Assembly: GCA_026004675.1 (NCBI GenBank)
Contig: BPJP01000001.1
Coordinates: 806,001-870,000 of the forward strand
DNA length: 64,000 nucleotides
Direction: 5' to 3'
DNA from: Gemmatales bacterium
GTDB taxonomy: Bacteria > Planctomycetota > Planctomycetia > Gemmatales > Gemmataceae
Below are positions 37,382-46,408 of the stretch, in pieces. The notes below the pieces were generated by a model. It had not been told where the DNA came from and did not search any database. It was given only the letters and a program-made list of their open reading frames with translations. The stretch's first letter is position 1; the number at the start of each line of letters is the position of its first letter. The position numbers and the translations under genes are program-made.

Positions 37382-38257
37382 ATGCGGCGAATGTTGATCG
37401 TTATGCTGCCGGTCTTCCTGGCCGGTTGCCTGACGAACAAGTCGGCACAACCGAAAAACTGGCTGAACCGTTTCGGCCCGTTCCGCGGACCAACCGGCCC
37501 TGACGTTGTGGTGATCGATGCCGCCCTGTTGCAGTGCACTATTGGCGATCACTACATCAATCGCGAATTATGGACCCAGACCGACGAACAGGTCGTCGAA
37601 CCGGAGAAGAGAGCTATGCTCGACGAGAACGGCTTGCGAGTTGGTCAGGTCGGCGGCATTACACCCCCCAAACTCCTGGAAATGCTGACGTCAGAGCGAA
37701 CATGTGTCAACCCGCGGCGCATCATGATTCGGGCAGGCCATTCGACACGTTTTCGACTTGGTCCGACTCTGGAACAATGTCGGTTTGTGGTGAAGGCAAA
37801 CGACAAAGAACGAGAGATCGACGTTGCCCGTGCCGATTGTTCTCTGGTCATTACGGCAACGTTGACACCCACTGGCGAAACGCGCCTGCGTTTTACGCCC
37901 GAAGTGCAACATGGCGATTCCCAACTCTTGCCTGCGCCCGCGGATGACCGCTCTGGCTGGGAGTTGAAGCAACAGCGGCCTACGGAATCGTTTCCCGCTT
38001 TGAGCTGGGAAGTCACGCTGGCACCAAACGAGTATCTCATCGTCGGCGCTCAATACGATCGACCAGGAACATTGGGGCACGAGTGCTTCATTCAGCGCGA
38101 CAAGAATGCGCCCGGGCAACGCTTATTAGTACTTCGAACTGGCCGCGCCCCCGTCAATATCAACCAAGATGTGCTTTCTTCCAACACGTCATTCCTGCGC
38201 GCGCCGCCTATCGCGTTTCAAGCGTCTCGAACTGCGATTCGAGGACAAAACCGTTAA
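37382..38257 (+). CDS. Predicted lipoprotein of unknown function
   Basis: A 291-residue protein with a lipoprotein signal: MRRMLIVMLPVFLAGC, acceptor Cys at residue 16. AAGGA lies about 7 nt before ATG 37382. The mature part holds conserved-looking blocks (PDVVVIDAALLQCTIGDHYINRELW, GLRVGQVGGITPPKLLEML, TLEQCRFVVKANDKEREIDVARADC, TPTGETRLRFTPEVQHG) and ends with strand-rich sequence. I do not recognise a family; the layout, with short strands and a repeated Cys, suggests an envelope beta-protein. It sits between the MATE gene and the priA gene without an operon partner. Confidence 0.7.
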   Translation: MRRMLIVMLPVFLAGCLTNKSAQPKNWLNRFGPFRGPTGPDVVVIDAALLQCTIGDHYINRELWTQTDEQVVEPEKRAMLDENGLRVGQVGGITPPKLLEMLTSERTCVNPRRIMIRAGHSTRFRLGPTLEQCRFVVKANDKEREIDVARADCSLVITATLTPTGETRLRFTPEVQHGDSQLLPAPADDRSGWELKQQRPTESFPALSWEVTLAPNEYLIVGAQYDRPGTLGHECFIQRDKNAPGQRLLVLRTGRAPVNINQDVLSSNTSFLRAPPIAFQASRTAIRGQNR

Positions 38258-38334
38258 CAGCACCGCCGAAAAGAGAGATTGCCTTGATGGCCGGCCGTTT
38301 CGAGGGAGGCGATTCCGCCGAACGGCAGCCTTCA

Positions 38335-40623
38335 TTAAAGCAAGCTGATCGGATCGACGTCGACGATATATTCGACCCCCGCTGGGAGGCGGACGGTCGG
38401 CAAAACCGACCGGAGCAACTGGTGCAACGCGCCAGGACTGGATGATTGCAATTGGAAATGGTAGCGGAAGAAATTCTTCAGTCGAAAGACGGGCGCTTCC
38501 GCCGGGCCGAGCAGCCGAATGTTTGCCGGTTGAGCACCGCTGGACTGAAGTGCAGTTAACGCAATGTGAAAACGGCCCGCCAGTTGGTCGGCGAAATGAG
38601 CTGCTTTTTCCTGGTCGAGGCTGCGAACGATCAAACGGACCAGTCTCTGGTAGGGAGGGTATTGGTGAGCCTTGCGGATGGCTAATTCCGCTTTCACAAA
38701 AGAAAGGTAATCGTGGCGCGCCGCCAAGGCGATACACGGATGTTGCGGGTTGAAGGTCTGAATGAGGACTCGGCCACCGCTCGGCCCGCGTCCGGCCCGA
38801 CCTGCGACCTGTGCGAGTAGTTGAAAAGTTCGCTCCGCTGATCGAAAGTCGGGCAGGTGCAGAGCGACATCCGCGTTGACGACTCCTACGAGCGTGACGT
38901 TGGGAAAGTCCAGCCCTTTGGCGATCATCTGTGTGCCAAGGAGCACGTGCACGAGTCCCTGGCGAAATGCCGAGAGCACGCGTTCATGGCTTCCTGGTTT
39001 TTTCATGGTGTCGCTGTCCATGCGGCGGATGACGAAGTGAGGGAATTTCTGTTCCACTTCGGCCTGAAGTTTTTCGACGCCGATTCCCTGGTAGCGAATG
39101 TGGGCGAATCCGCATTGCTGACAACGCACCGGCGGCGATTTTTCGTAGCCGCAATAATGGCACAAAGCGACGTCGCGCTCTCGGTGATAGGTCAATGCCA
39201 CGTCGCAAAAACGGCATGTTTCTACTTGGCCGCAACCAGGACATTGCAAATGAGTCGAGTAGCCGCGACGATTGAGCAACAAGATAACCTGACCGCCGGC
39301 TTGAAGTGATTGCCGCATGGCCCGTTCCAACGCCGTACTGATTGCCTGGTAGCGGGAGCCACGCGGCGGCTCATAACGCAAATCGATCAAGGTCACGTCA
39401 GGCAAGGAACGATCTTCTACCCGATTGGGCAAACTCAAGAGCGTATATTGACCGCGTTGAGCATTATGCCAGCTTTCCAACGAAGGAGTGGCCGAGCCGA
39501 GGATGATCGGGATTCCTTCCAACCGAGCGCGCATCACGGCAACGTCGCGTGCGTGGTAGCGCGGTGTCGAGTCCTGCTTGAAGCTATTTTCGTGTTCTTC
39601 GTCAATGACGATCAAACCGAGCCTTCGGGTCGGGGCGAAGACGGCACTGCGAGCGCCGACGACGACGTGGACCTCGCCAGCGGCGATACGGCGCCAGTGC
39701 CAGCCACGCTCGGCAGGTCGAAGATTGCTGTGCACCACCGCCACTTTGCCGCACCGACCGCGAAATCGTTCAATGGTCTGCGGCGTCAGGCTGATCTCGG
39801 GTACCAGCACGATCGCCTCTTTTCCCTGTTGCAGAACCTCCTCAATGGCCCGCAAATAAATCTCGGTTTTGCCGCTGCCCGTCACACCGTGCAACAAAAA
39901 GGCGCGAAACCCACCTCGCCGAATCGCTTCCTGAAGAGGTGCCCAAACTCGAACCTGATCGGCGTTCAGGTCGACTGACCTTGACTCGTCAACTTCTTCC
40001 ACGGTTTCACGATAAAGTTCGACGCGACGAGTGACTTTGCGTACCAAACCAGCACGGACGAGAGCCTGGATCGGTCCCGTCCCGCAGCCGGCTTTCCGAG
40101 CAAGTTCTGGGATCGGCAAACCACCGGTTGTCTTGGTCAGGATCTCCCAAACCCTTTGTTGTTTGGGCGAAAGAGTAGTCGGCGGGTCGATATTCAAAGC
40201 CTCAACAAAGACCACTTCGCGGCTTCCAGCCTTGTCCCGCGCCGCGCTTGGGATGACGGCGCTTAGAACTTGTCCCCATCCGCAGAGATAATAGTCCGCC
40301 ATCCACCGCGTTAAACGCATCAAATCGGGCGTCAACAACGGCTCGTCATCCAAAACGTCCACGATCTCTTTGACATTTCGGCTGGGAGTCTGGTTGCCGA
40401 TCCCGACGCAAAATCCGACCTCGCGGCGCTCCCCTTTTCCGAATGGCGCCAGCACTCGTTTGCCGACTGCCATTGCCGATTCGAGATGTTCGGGGACGGC
40501 ATATGTGTACGGATGATCAAGAGGACGATTGAAGACGATTTCCGCGAACAAACCGGCTGTAGACGCGTGAGGCGTTGCCGCGTCCTCTTCGTCAAACAGG
40601 CTGCGCTCCTTGCCCTCGCCCAC
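38335..40623 (-). CDS. priA: Primosomal replication restart helicase PriA
   Basis: PriA recognises stalled forks and reloads the replisome. The 762 residues show the N-terminal DNA-binding domain (AEIVFNRPLDHPYTYAVPEHL, KRVLAPFGKGERREVGFCVG), Walker A GVTGSGKTEIYLRAI, DEEHENSFKQD, the RRGYSTHL motif, the zinc-binding cysteines (CPGCGQVETCRFC, CHYCGY, CQQCGF), and the helicase motifs QMIAKGLDFPNVTLVGV and QVAGRAGRG. The length matches the family. It follows the DUF1080 gene by 87 nt on the same strand. The first ~14 residues (MGEGKERSLFDEED) are not conserved; the start at 40623 is the best ATG. Confidence 0.94.
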   Translation of the reverse strand: MGEGKERSLFDEEDAATPHASTAGLFAEIVFNRPLDHPYTYAVPEHLESAMAVGKRVLAPFGKGERREVGFCVGIGNQTPSRNVKEIVDVLDDEPLLTPDLMRLTRWMADYYLCGWGQVLSAVIPSAARDKAGSREVVFVEALNIDPPTTLSPKQQRVWEILTKTTGGLPIPELARKAGCGTGPIQALVRAGLVRKVTRRVELYRETVEEVDESRSVDLNADQVRVWAPLQEAIRRGGFRAFLLHGVTGSGKTEIYLRAIEEVLQQGKEAIVLVPEISLTPQTIERFRGRCGKVAVVHSNLRPAERGWHWRRIAAGEVHVVVGARSAVFAPTRRLGLIVIDEEHENSFKQDSTPRYHARDVAVMRARLEGIPIILGSATPSLESWHNAQRGQYTLLSLPNRVEDRSLPDVTLIDLRYEPPRGSRYQAISTALERAMRQSLQAGGQVILLLNRRGYSTHLQCPGCGQVETCRFCDVALTYHRERDVALCHYCGYEKSPPVRCQQCGFAHIRYQGIGVEKLQAEVEQKFPHFVIRRMDSDTMKKPGSHERVLSAFRQGLVHVLLGTQMIAKGLDFPNVTLVGVVNADVALHLPDFRSAERTFQLLAQVAGRAGRGPSGGRVLIQTFNPQHPCIALAARHDYLSFVKAELAIRKAHQYPPYQRLVRLIVRSLDQEKAAHFADQLAGRFHIALTALQSSGAQPANIRLLGPAEAPVFRLKNFFRYHFQLQSSSPGALHQLLRSVLPTVRLPAGVEYIVDVDPISLL

Positions 40624-40710
40624 CCATGCACCCGTTTTTTGGATCCACTGAAGTCGAACGGCGTCGTCGCGTACCGCTCATTTCACAAGATAGCTTGTCA
40701 GGATTTCCTC

Positions 40711-41262
40711 TTATTCCTTATAGCGGATGTTGCGAAACTGGATAGCGCCGAATTCGGCGCGGATGCCCAGAGGACTGGCTGATTTCGCTTTACCCACCCG
40801 TTGGACTTCTCCGTTGCATTTGAATTCGACTTTATCTCCCGTGACGATGATTTCAAACAAATGCCAGGCTCCGGGCTTCAGATTTTTGACATCTCCTCTT
40901 TTGATGTCGAATTTGTTGCCTCGAAAATACAAATCGTTATTGCATTTGTCGTCGGGAAGAAATTCGAATTTGATGTGCACGTCTTTGTCGAAACGGTGAG
41001 CGGTTTCGATGATCATATTGCCGCGAGTTTTGCCATCAATAACGAGCTTACCGTCGATTACTTGAAAGCGCTTTTTGGGAGCTTCCGTCTTGCCGTCGAG
41101 CGAGGAACCATCCGATTTGAGCTTCCAGCCAGTGAGATCCTTCCCGTTGAACAAGAATTTGAAACCGGGTTCGAGTTTGAATTCCTCGGCAAGAATGGGC
41201 GGCACGATGGTTACATGCCCCAACACGCCTACAAATGCCAAACTACAAAGAATTCTCCGCAT
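40711..41262 (-). CDS. Secreted DUF1080 (3-keto-disaccharide hydrolase) family protein
   Basis: A 183-residue protein with a signal peptide (MRRILCSLAFVGVLGHVTIV, then Pro-Pro-Ile-Leu-Ala-Glu) and a laminin-G/concanavalin-like DUF1080 fold: FKFLFNGKDLTGWKLKSDGS, VIDGKLVIDGKTRGNMIIE, DVHIKFEFLPDDKCNNDLYFRGN, GAWHLFEIIVTGDKVEFKCNGE and the closing GAIQFRNIRYKE. Some family members hydrolyse 3-keto-glycosides, others only bind sugars. It is divergent from a Tat-exported Gfo/Idh/MocA oxidoreductase; that pairing is frequent in planctomycetes and fits oxidation of a glycoside to a 3-keto form followed by hydrolysis. The substrate is unknown. Confidence 0.9.
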   Translation of the reverse strand: MRRILCSLAFVGVLGHVTIVPPILAEEFKLEPGFKFLFNGKDLTGWKLKSDGSSLDGKTEAPKKRFQVIDGKLVIDGKTRGNMIIETAHRFDKDVHIKFEFLPDDKCNNDLYFRGNKFDIKRGDVKNLKPGAWHLFEIIVTGDKVEFKCNGEVQRVGKAKSASPLGIRAEFGAIQFRNIRYKE

Positions 41263-41550
41263 GGTCGTGTCTCCTGCACGTCGGGTGGAATCGAAGGCGA
41301 AGCGACGTCAAACTTCACTAGGATACTGCAGCGGATTGAAGAATAAAAGCAGCAAAAACGTGTGACATGGGGCACGCCTTCAAAGCGTCGCCGAACCACA
41401 ATGTAAAACGAAATGGCGAAGCCCAGAAATCCACGTGAAGGAGTGGCCAGCCCGAACTTGATTGTGGCAATCGGCTGCTTCGTCTGCTATTTTGTAAGGA
41501 GCAATTGGCCTTCACGGGAGAGGTACGCAACTATACGGAGGATGTCATTT

Positions 41551-43071
41551 ATGTCTCGAAAGAGTGTTGATCGCCGCGATTTTCTGAAGACCACGGCGAC
41601 ATCGGTCGCAGCGGCATCGCTGACGGCTGCCAGCGCTAAGCGGGTTTACGGCGCCAACGAGCGCATCGGCGTCGCCTTTTTGGGAACTGGCGGCCGCTGC
41701 CAGGCTCACATCGATATCATCAACAAAATGAGTAAACAGAAGAAAGGCGTTGCTCCCGTGGCCGTGTGTGACGTGTGGGACGGCAATGTCGAAGTCTATC
41801 CCAGCTATGGGGGCAGAGGGCTGTATCCCTCCGCGAAGAAGTGCGGCCTGAAGCCCGACGACACCAAACACGTCACCAAAAACTATCAAAAACTCCTCGA
41901 TCTGAAGGAAGTCGACGTCGTTTGTATCGCCACGCCGGATCATTGGCACGCCAAAATGTGCATCGATGCCGCTGCCGCTGGCAAAGATGTCTATTGCGAA
42001 AAACCGATGACCAAAACCATCGAAGAAGCGCAAGCAGTCGTCGACGCCATGCAGAAGTACAACCGCGTCATGACGGTCGGGGTGCAGTCGATGGCCGACC
42101 CGACCTGGTTGCGGGCGAATGAATTGATTCGTAACGGCAAAATTGGACACGTCGCACAGGCGCAAACCAGTTACTATCGTAACTCCATTATGGGCCAATG
42201 GCGCTACTATCGCCTGACCAAAGATATGACCCCCAAAACGATCGATTGGGACATGTTTTTGGGCCACAAGTTCCATGTCTTCCCCGACAAGCCATTGGCG
42301 CCGAAGATGCCGTTCGACCGTGCCATTTATGGTCAATGGCGCTGCTATTGGGAATTCGGCGGCGGCATGTTCACCGATTTGTTCGTCCATCAGACCACGC
42401 ATATGATCGCGGCAATGGGCGTTCGCTATCCGGCCCGGGTTGTTGGCAGTGGCGGCCTTTATCTCGAATATGACGGCCGCGACGTCCCCGACGTCGCCAC
42501 CGTCGTGGCCGACTATGACGAAGGTTGCCAGTTGATGATCACCGCGACGATGATTTCTCGATACCCGATTGAGGAGGTCATTCGCGGTCGGCTGGGCACG
42601 ATCAAATTCGTTCGCGGCGGCTTCCAGATCATCCCCGACAATCCCAAAGGCGGAGCCGGCCTGCCAGCCAGACTCGAGAAGTCGATCGAAGGGGAATTCG
42701 TCGATTGCCAGCCGCCAACAGGCCGCCATGCTGATACGACCGCTCTTTGGGAGAACTTTCTCGACTGCGTCCGCCGGCGCGACCGCAATACGCTCAGCCC
42801 GCCTGAACTTGGTGCGGCCGCTTTCACCACTGTCAATATGGGCGTCTTGAGTTACCGCCAGGGAAAGGTACTCTTCTGGGACAAAGAGAAACGTCAGGTC
42901 AAGGAAGCCGATGACAGCTGGGCGAAGCGGTGGGAAGAACGCAGCGAAAAACGCGGCAAACCGAACCAGATCATCGGTTGGCGCGCGGGAGACACTGGCA
43001 GCACTCTCGAACCGCCCGATTATATGAAGCTGGCCGGTCCGTGGATCGACGGCAAAGACCCAGCCGGCTAA
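41551..43071 (+). CDS. Gfo/Idh/MocA family oxidoreductase, Tat-exported
   Basis: A 506-residue NAD(P)-dependent sugar oxidoreductase. The N-terminus carries a twin-arginine signal (DRRDFLKTTATSVAAASLTA), so it is exported with bound cofactor. The Rossmann motif follows (IGVAFLGTGGRCQAH), then VVCIATPDHWHAKMCIDAAAAGKDVYCEKPMTK with the catalytic EKP, and the C-terminal domain (WDMFLGHKFHVF, WRCYWEFGGGMFTDLFVHQTTHM). The start is ATG 41551, 9 nt after GGAGG (41537-41541); an ATG three codons upstream overlaps that site. A strong terminator follows at 43094. Exported members of this family often act on glycosides with DUF1080 partners, as is seen here. Confidence 0.93.
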   Translation: MSRKSVDRRDFLKTTATSVAAASLTAASAKRVYGANERIGVAFLGTGGRCQAHIDIINKMSKQKKGVAPVAVCDVWDGNVEVYPSYGGRGLYPSAKKCGLKPDDTKHVTKNYQKLLDLKEVDVVCIATPDHWHAKMCIDAAAAGKDVYCEKPMTKTIEEAQAVVDAMQKYNRVMTVGVQSMADPTWLRANELIRNGKIGHVAQAQTSYYRNSIMGQWRYYRLTKDMTPKTIDWDMFLGHKFHVFPDKPLAPKMPFDRAIYGQWRCYWEFGGGMFTDLFVHQTTHMIAAMGVRYPARVVGSGGLYLEYDGRDVPDVATVVADYDEGCQLMITATMISRYPIEEVIRGRLGTIKFVRGGFQIIPDNPKGGAGLPARLEKSIEGEFVDCQPPTGRHADTTALWENFLDCVRRRDRNTLSPPELGAAAFTTVNMGVLSYRQGKVLFWDKEKRQVKEADDSWAKRWEERSEKRGKPNQIIGWRAGDTGSTLEPPDYMKLAGPWIDGKDPAG

Positions 43072-43093
43072 CGAAAACGTTCTTCAACCGCAC

Positions 43094-43137
43094 AACCTCA
43101 TCGACGATCGAACAAACCGACCGTCGATGAGGTTTTT
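43094..43137 (+). terminator. Rho-independent terminator of the Gfo/Idh/MocA gene
   Basis: A perfect 13-bp stem (43094-43106 with 43122-43134; arms AACCTCATCGACG and its complement), 15-nt loop and T5 tail (43133-43137), 22 nt after the stop. Confidence 0.85.
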
Positions 43138-43208
43138 GTGTACGCAGAAAGCGCGAACCGATTTGCCCCGGAAGCGGGGCGGATCAACAATATCGATGAA
43201 ACCCGCCC

Positions 43209-44687
43209 TTAGGTGTTTTTCTCCAAGCGCTTTCGGGCTGCGGTCACTTCGCGGTTGCGCATTTCCATGAATCGAGCACGATACTCGGCCACTTTCTCCG
43301 ATAACTCGACTCGCCGATAGCGATCCCAAGTGCGATCCGCGCGGTCGGCTTGCTCTTCGAGCGATTCGTGATAAACGATTCGGCCATCCCGGACGAGTGG
43401 CACAAATAACGGTTCGCCAAGAGGGGATTCGGAAGCGTCGGCGATGATCAACGTATCGTCGCGGCCATACACGCGCAGGTAGCCGCCGAGCGATTCTTTG
43501 CCGGGCGTGTTGGAGAATTTCATGTTCGGGTTGTTGCCTGTAGCGCTTCGTTTGAAAGCGGCAGCTACCGTATCCCTGTGCACGAGCCGCCACCAGTAAC
43601 CGCCGGCTCCAGGAAAGAGCAGTTCCGGTTCTTCTCCTGTTTCCTGCCGAAAACGATCATAGACTTCGCGAATGCTGTCTGGAGTGACTTCACTTTCAAA
43701 GACGATTCGCCGTGGTTTGATGCCGGCCTCCCGCATCTTCTGGAAATACAACACGCATTGGCCGCCGATATCTCCAGAATCGACGCGAATACCAACCTGG
43801 TCTGTCTCCGGATGCGACTGGATGACACGGAGTGCGTTTTCCAGGCCGACGGTCTCGGCATCCACGAGATCACATAAAAGGGATGCGTGTCCGATGGCGG
43901 ACACGAAGCGGTCCATCATCTCGTATTCCGCTTCCGCCAGCGTCCTGTCAAACGATTGGGCGGCACACATCATTTCGTGACCAATCGTGCCGATCGAACG
44001 AAAAAACTCGGGATACATGAACTCGGCGGTATCATTGGAAGTGAGTCGACCGCGTCCGCCCACGTAACGAGCCATCAACAAGACCAGGTTGCAGAGTTCA
44101 TGCGGAGCGGAGCGGAGTCCGAATTCGGCGTCCTGGGGCGTGGCCAGTTTCATCAGCCGGGCTTTGGTGGCTTGAATGATCGGCACGAAATACCGGCACA
44201 TGGCCGGTTCCAAATACGAAACGGCTCCACCCATTCCTTCGAAAAACAAGCAGGGGACGCCAGGCAAAAACGTCTGCCCTCCGGGAAATCCCCAGACATC
44301 GACAGGCAGGTAGATGTCGTCGCCAGGTTGCCGAAGTATCTCATCCCACAAGGCATGCGGAAACACTTTGACATTGGATCGCTCCGCGTACCATTTGCGG
44401 GATAATTCGATGTCGGCGCGCTTGAGTGGCCGGTAAAACCATTGGGCCAACATGGCTTCGTGGCCGGCCATGATCAACTGGTTATTCGCACCCGTTTCCG
44501 GAAGTCCTTTCCGCATGGTCAGGCCATAGCCGGCGCGTGCCAGGGCGATGTCGGGGACTGCGGCCCACATCGTTCGCTTGTAGGTATCTGTCGCGCCAGG
44601 CCAACCGCCCAGGAGAAACATGCGCTCGAAAAACTCGCGGCGCATTGCTTCCCGCTTGGCGACGAAGGGGTCGTGGTCTTCCGGCAT
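43209..44687 (-). CDS. Nicotinate phosphoribosyltransferase-like protein
   Basis: A 492-residue type II phosphoribosyltransferase of the PncB/NAMPT fold, which makes NAD precursors from nicotinate or nicotinamide and PRPP. Seen are YGLTMRKG near residue 54, FYRPLKRADIELSRKWYA, the PRPP/substrate region FGLRSAPHELCNLV, GHEMMCAAQSFDRTLAEAEY, the barrel-strand motif GIRVDSGDIGGQCVLYF and NMKFSNTPGKESLGGYLRVYG, which aligns with the SdTPeK segment of PncB. The catalytic-loop His (TIGHEM) is present. Nicotinate is the usual substrate, but nicotinamide is not excluded. It is 116 nt downstream of a Gfo/Idh/MocA gene on the same strand. Confidence 0.87.
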   Translation of the reverse strand: MPEDHDPFVAKREAMRREFFERMFLLGGWPGATDTYKRTMWAAVPDIALARAGYGLTMRKGLPETGANNQLIMAGHEAMLAQWFYRPLKRADIELSRKWYAERSNVKVFPHALWDEILRQPGDDIYLPVDVWGFPGGQTFLPGVPCLFFEGMGGAVSYLEPAMCRYFVPIIQATKARLMKLATPQDAEFGLRSAPHELCNLVLLMARYVGGRGRLTSNDTAEFMYPEFFRSIGTIGHEMMCAAQSFDRTLAEAEYEMMDRFVSAIGHASLLCDLVDAETVGLENALRVIQSHPETDQVGIRVDSGDIGGQCVLYFQKMREAGIKPRRIVFESEVTPDSIREVYDRFRQETGEEPELLFPGAGGYWWRLVHRDTVAAAFKRSATGNNPNMKFSNTPGKESLGGYLRVYGRDDTLIIADASESPLGEPLFVPLVRDGRIVYHESLEEQADRADRTWDRYRRVELSEKVAEYRARFMEMRNREVTAARKRLEKNT

Positions 44688-44715
44688 GGCCGATCCTGAG
44701 AGAAAATGTTCGCTG

Positions 44716-44773
44716 CTTCAGCCCAGTACGTCCCAGTGTAGGCGCTTGCCATCGCTATTCCAAGGGGCTGAAG
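44716..44773. repeat. Inverted repeat between the two minus-strand genes
   Basis: CTTCAGCCC (44716-44724) and GGGCTGAAG (44765-44773) are exact 9-bp inverted copies separated by 40 nt, in the gap between the Gfo/Idh/MocA and nicotinate phosphoribosyltransferase genes. It could fold as a long-loop hairpin; no T-run follows on either strand. Confidence 0.3.
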
Positions 44774-44803
44774 TCTCCCGGTTCCTCTTGCTCCGCCCGT
44801 CGC

Positions 44804-45802
44804 TCATTTCTGCCGAGGGATTTCCACCACTTTGTGCTCATCTGCCGCCTGCCGGGCACGCAGCACGACATCGGTGACGTAAATGCAATCGTCGGTCGCA
44901 ATCGGCAGGGGTTTGTTGTTGCGAACGGCCTGGAGGTACTCCGCAAACAGATTGGTCGCCTGGCCAGGTGCGACGGTAAAAGGCTTTTTCTTCGAAGTGA
45001 TCAGCGAAAGTTCCTTTTGACCGTAGCGCGCTTCGATCACACCTTCCGTACCAGCAATGCGAAGACGATCGTCACCATGCGATGGCGCGGTTTCGGGACG
45101 AAGGTAATCAAGCCGAGCCGTGACGGACGCTCCATTGCTCATTTGCAGGAGGACCGAGGCGTGGTTTTCGGTTTCTTTCATCTCCGGCCGACCGATGCGT
45201 CCATGAAAGGCTGCCGCCCGCGTATAGTCCATGCCCGTGATCCAGCGAATCAGATCGATGGGATGGATGCCGATGTAGGGAATCGTGCCTCCCAGGCGCT
45301 TCCGCTCTTTGAACCAGTCCGGGCGATTTCCAAGCCGATACGACTTTTGTGCCGTAACCAAACAGACCTCGCCGATCGTCCCATTCTTCACCAACTCACG
45401 CATCTTGATGTACTTGGCTTCGTGGCGCATCGTCAACAGCATCGTCAACTTGCTTTTCGATTTGGCAAGCGCCTTGCGGATGCGGTCCAGGTCTTCCAGA
45501 CTCGTAGCGAGCGGCTTTTCCGTAACGATGTGGATGTTTCTTTCTGCTAAAGCGATGATTTGTTCAGCGCGTATGCCGTTTTCATCGCAAACGCAACAGA
45601 CATCCATCATGGCATGATCGAGCAAGTGGCGCCAATCGGTATAGACATCGGCCTTTTTGGCGAGCCGCTCGCGCTGTTTGAACCGCTCCGCCTGCCCTTT
45701 GACGTCGTCGGCGACGGCGACGATCTCCACATCTCCCAACTGGCTGGCACCGCGCACGACAACGCCTTGATGCCCTTTCAATCCGATCAGCGCAAGTCGC
45801 AT
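44804..45802 (-). CDS. Gfo/Idh/MocA family oxidoreductase, cytoplasmic
   Basis: A 332-residue NAD(P)-dependent oxidoreductase without a signal peptide. The Rossmann motif is atypical (ALIGLKGHQGVVVRGA rather than GxGxxG), so cofactor affinity may differ. The catalytic EKP is present (IVTEKPLATSLEDLDRIRKAL), followed by RHEAKYIKMRELVKNGTIGEV, the C-terminal GGTIPYIGIHPIDLIRWITGM with the His usually placed near the substrate, and a closing domain. The substrate is unknown. It begins 17 nt after a small lipoprotein gene, so they may be co-transcribed. Confidence 0.88.
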   Translation of the reverse strand: MRLALIGLKGHQGVVVRGASQLGDVEIVAVADDVKGQAERFKQRERLAKKADVYTDWRHLLDHAMMDVCCVCDENGIRAEQIIALAERNIHIVTEKPLATSLEDLDRIRKALAKSKSKLTMLLTMRHEAKYIKMRELVKNGTIGEVCLVTAQKSYRLGNRPDWFKERKRLGGTIPYIGIHPIDLIRWITGMDYTRAAAFHGRIGRPEMKETENHASVLLQMSNGASVTARLDYLRPETAPSHGDDRLRIAGTEGVIEARYGQKELSLITSKKKPFTVAPGQATNLFAEYLQAVRNNKPLPIATDDCIYVTDVVLRARQAADEHKVVEIPRQK

Positions 45803-45819
45803 GGCAAGGTCCCGTCAGG

Positions 45820-46023
45820 TCAATGCAAATAGTTTCGCCGTTCGGCACTCGCCGCTTCTCCGATTTTCAGCGACTGCAAACTCAGCCGCACCACGTTCTT
45901 GATTTTTTCCGATGAAGCCTGCTGCGAGTCAAATACGTTTCCGACCGCGACGAGGTTGTCGTATTCCGCCAGGCCGCAGCCCGAAAATAGCAACACCGCC
46001 AACACCAGGGAAGAACGATACAT
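45820..46023 (-). CDS. Small lipoprotein, 67 residues
   Basis: The sequence MYRSSLVLAVLLFSGCGLAE carries a lipoprotein signal with acceptor Cys at residue 16. The mature ~50 residues (EYDNLVAVGNVFDSQQASSEK, then IKNVVRLSLQSLKIGEAA) are amphipathic and have no recognised domain. It is 17 nt upstream of the cytoplasmic Gfo/Idh/MocA gene on the same strand. Small orphan lipoproteins are common in planctomycetes. Confidence 0.6.
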   Translation of the reverse strand: MYRSSLVLAVLLFSGCGLAEYDNLVAVGNVFDSQQASSEKIKNVVRLSLQSLKIGEAASAERRNYLH

Positions 46024-46408
46024 GACATGTCGCCGGTCAGGTGAACGAATCTCACTGGGATCAGTTTATGCGTTGGTGTGCAGCTCGGCTAAAAGACGAG
46101 GACAAAATGACCGGAAGACGAAGCATGAGAGGAGGCAGCGCAAAAAACCGGGCTTCCCCCCACAGGAAGCCCGGACCACCAAGCTTATTGAAGGGTCCCG
46201 TCCACCCCTTCAATCGCTCGGAGGCCTTAACCGTTCCCCCCTCAGAACGGATAAGAGCCGCAGTCTGTTTTTTGCAAGTGCCGCCGGCTGGTTGGCCGAC
46301 GTTCCTCACCTATTCGCAGCATAGAACAGGTTTTTTGAATTGCAAATGGAATGGGAGAATTTTTTCGATTAGGTCGGAGTGACGACCTCCCCCAAGCAAC
46401 CTCCATTG
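46024..46408. other. Intergenic region with two hairpins
   Basis: 385 bases between two minus-strand genes. They hold the terminator described separately, a second stem-loop (TTGAAGGG 46188-46195 with CCCTTCAA 46206-46213, 10-nt loop), and presumably the promoter of the small lipoprotein gene. No coding sequence or RNA gene is recognised. Confidence 0.4.
46142..46174 (-). terminator. Rho-independent terminator
   Basis: A perfect 10-bp stem (46148-46157 with 46165-46174, arms CCGGGCTTCC / GGAAGCCCGG), 7-nt loop, and T6 on the minus strand (46147-46142). It ends transcripts of the minus-strand ribBA/isomerase-like unit, 235 nt past the stop. Confidence 0.8.
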
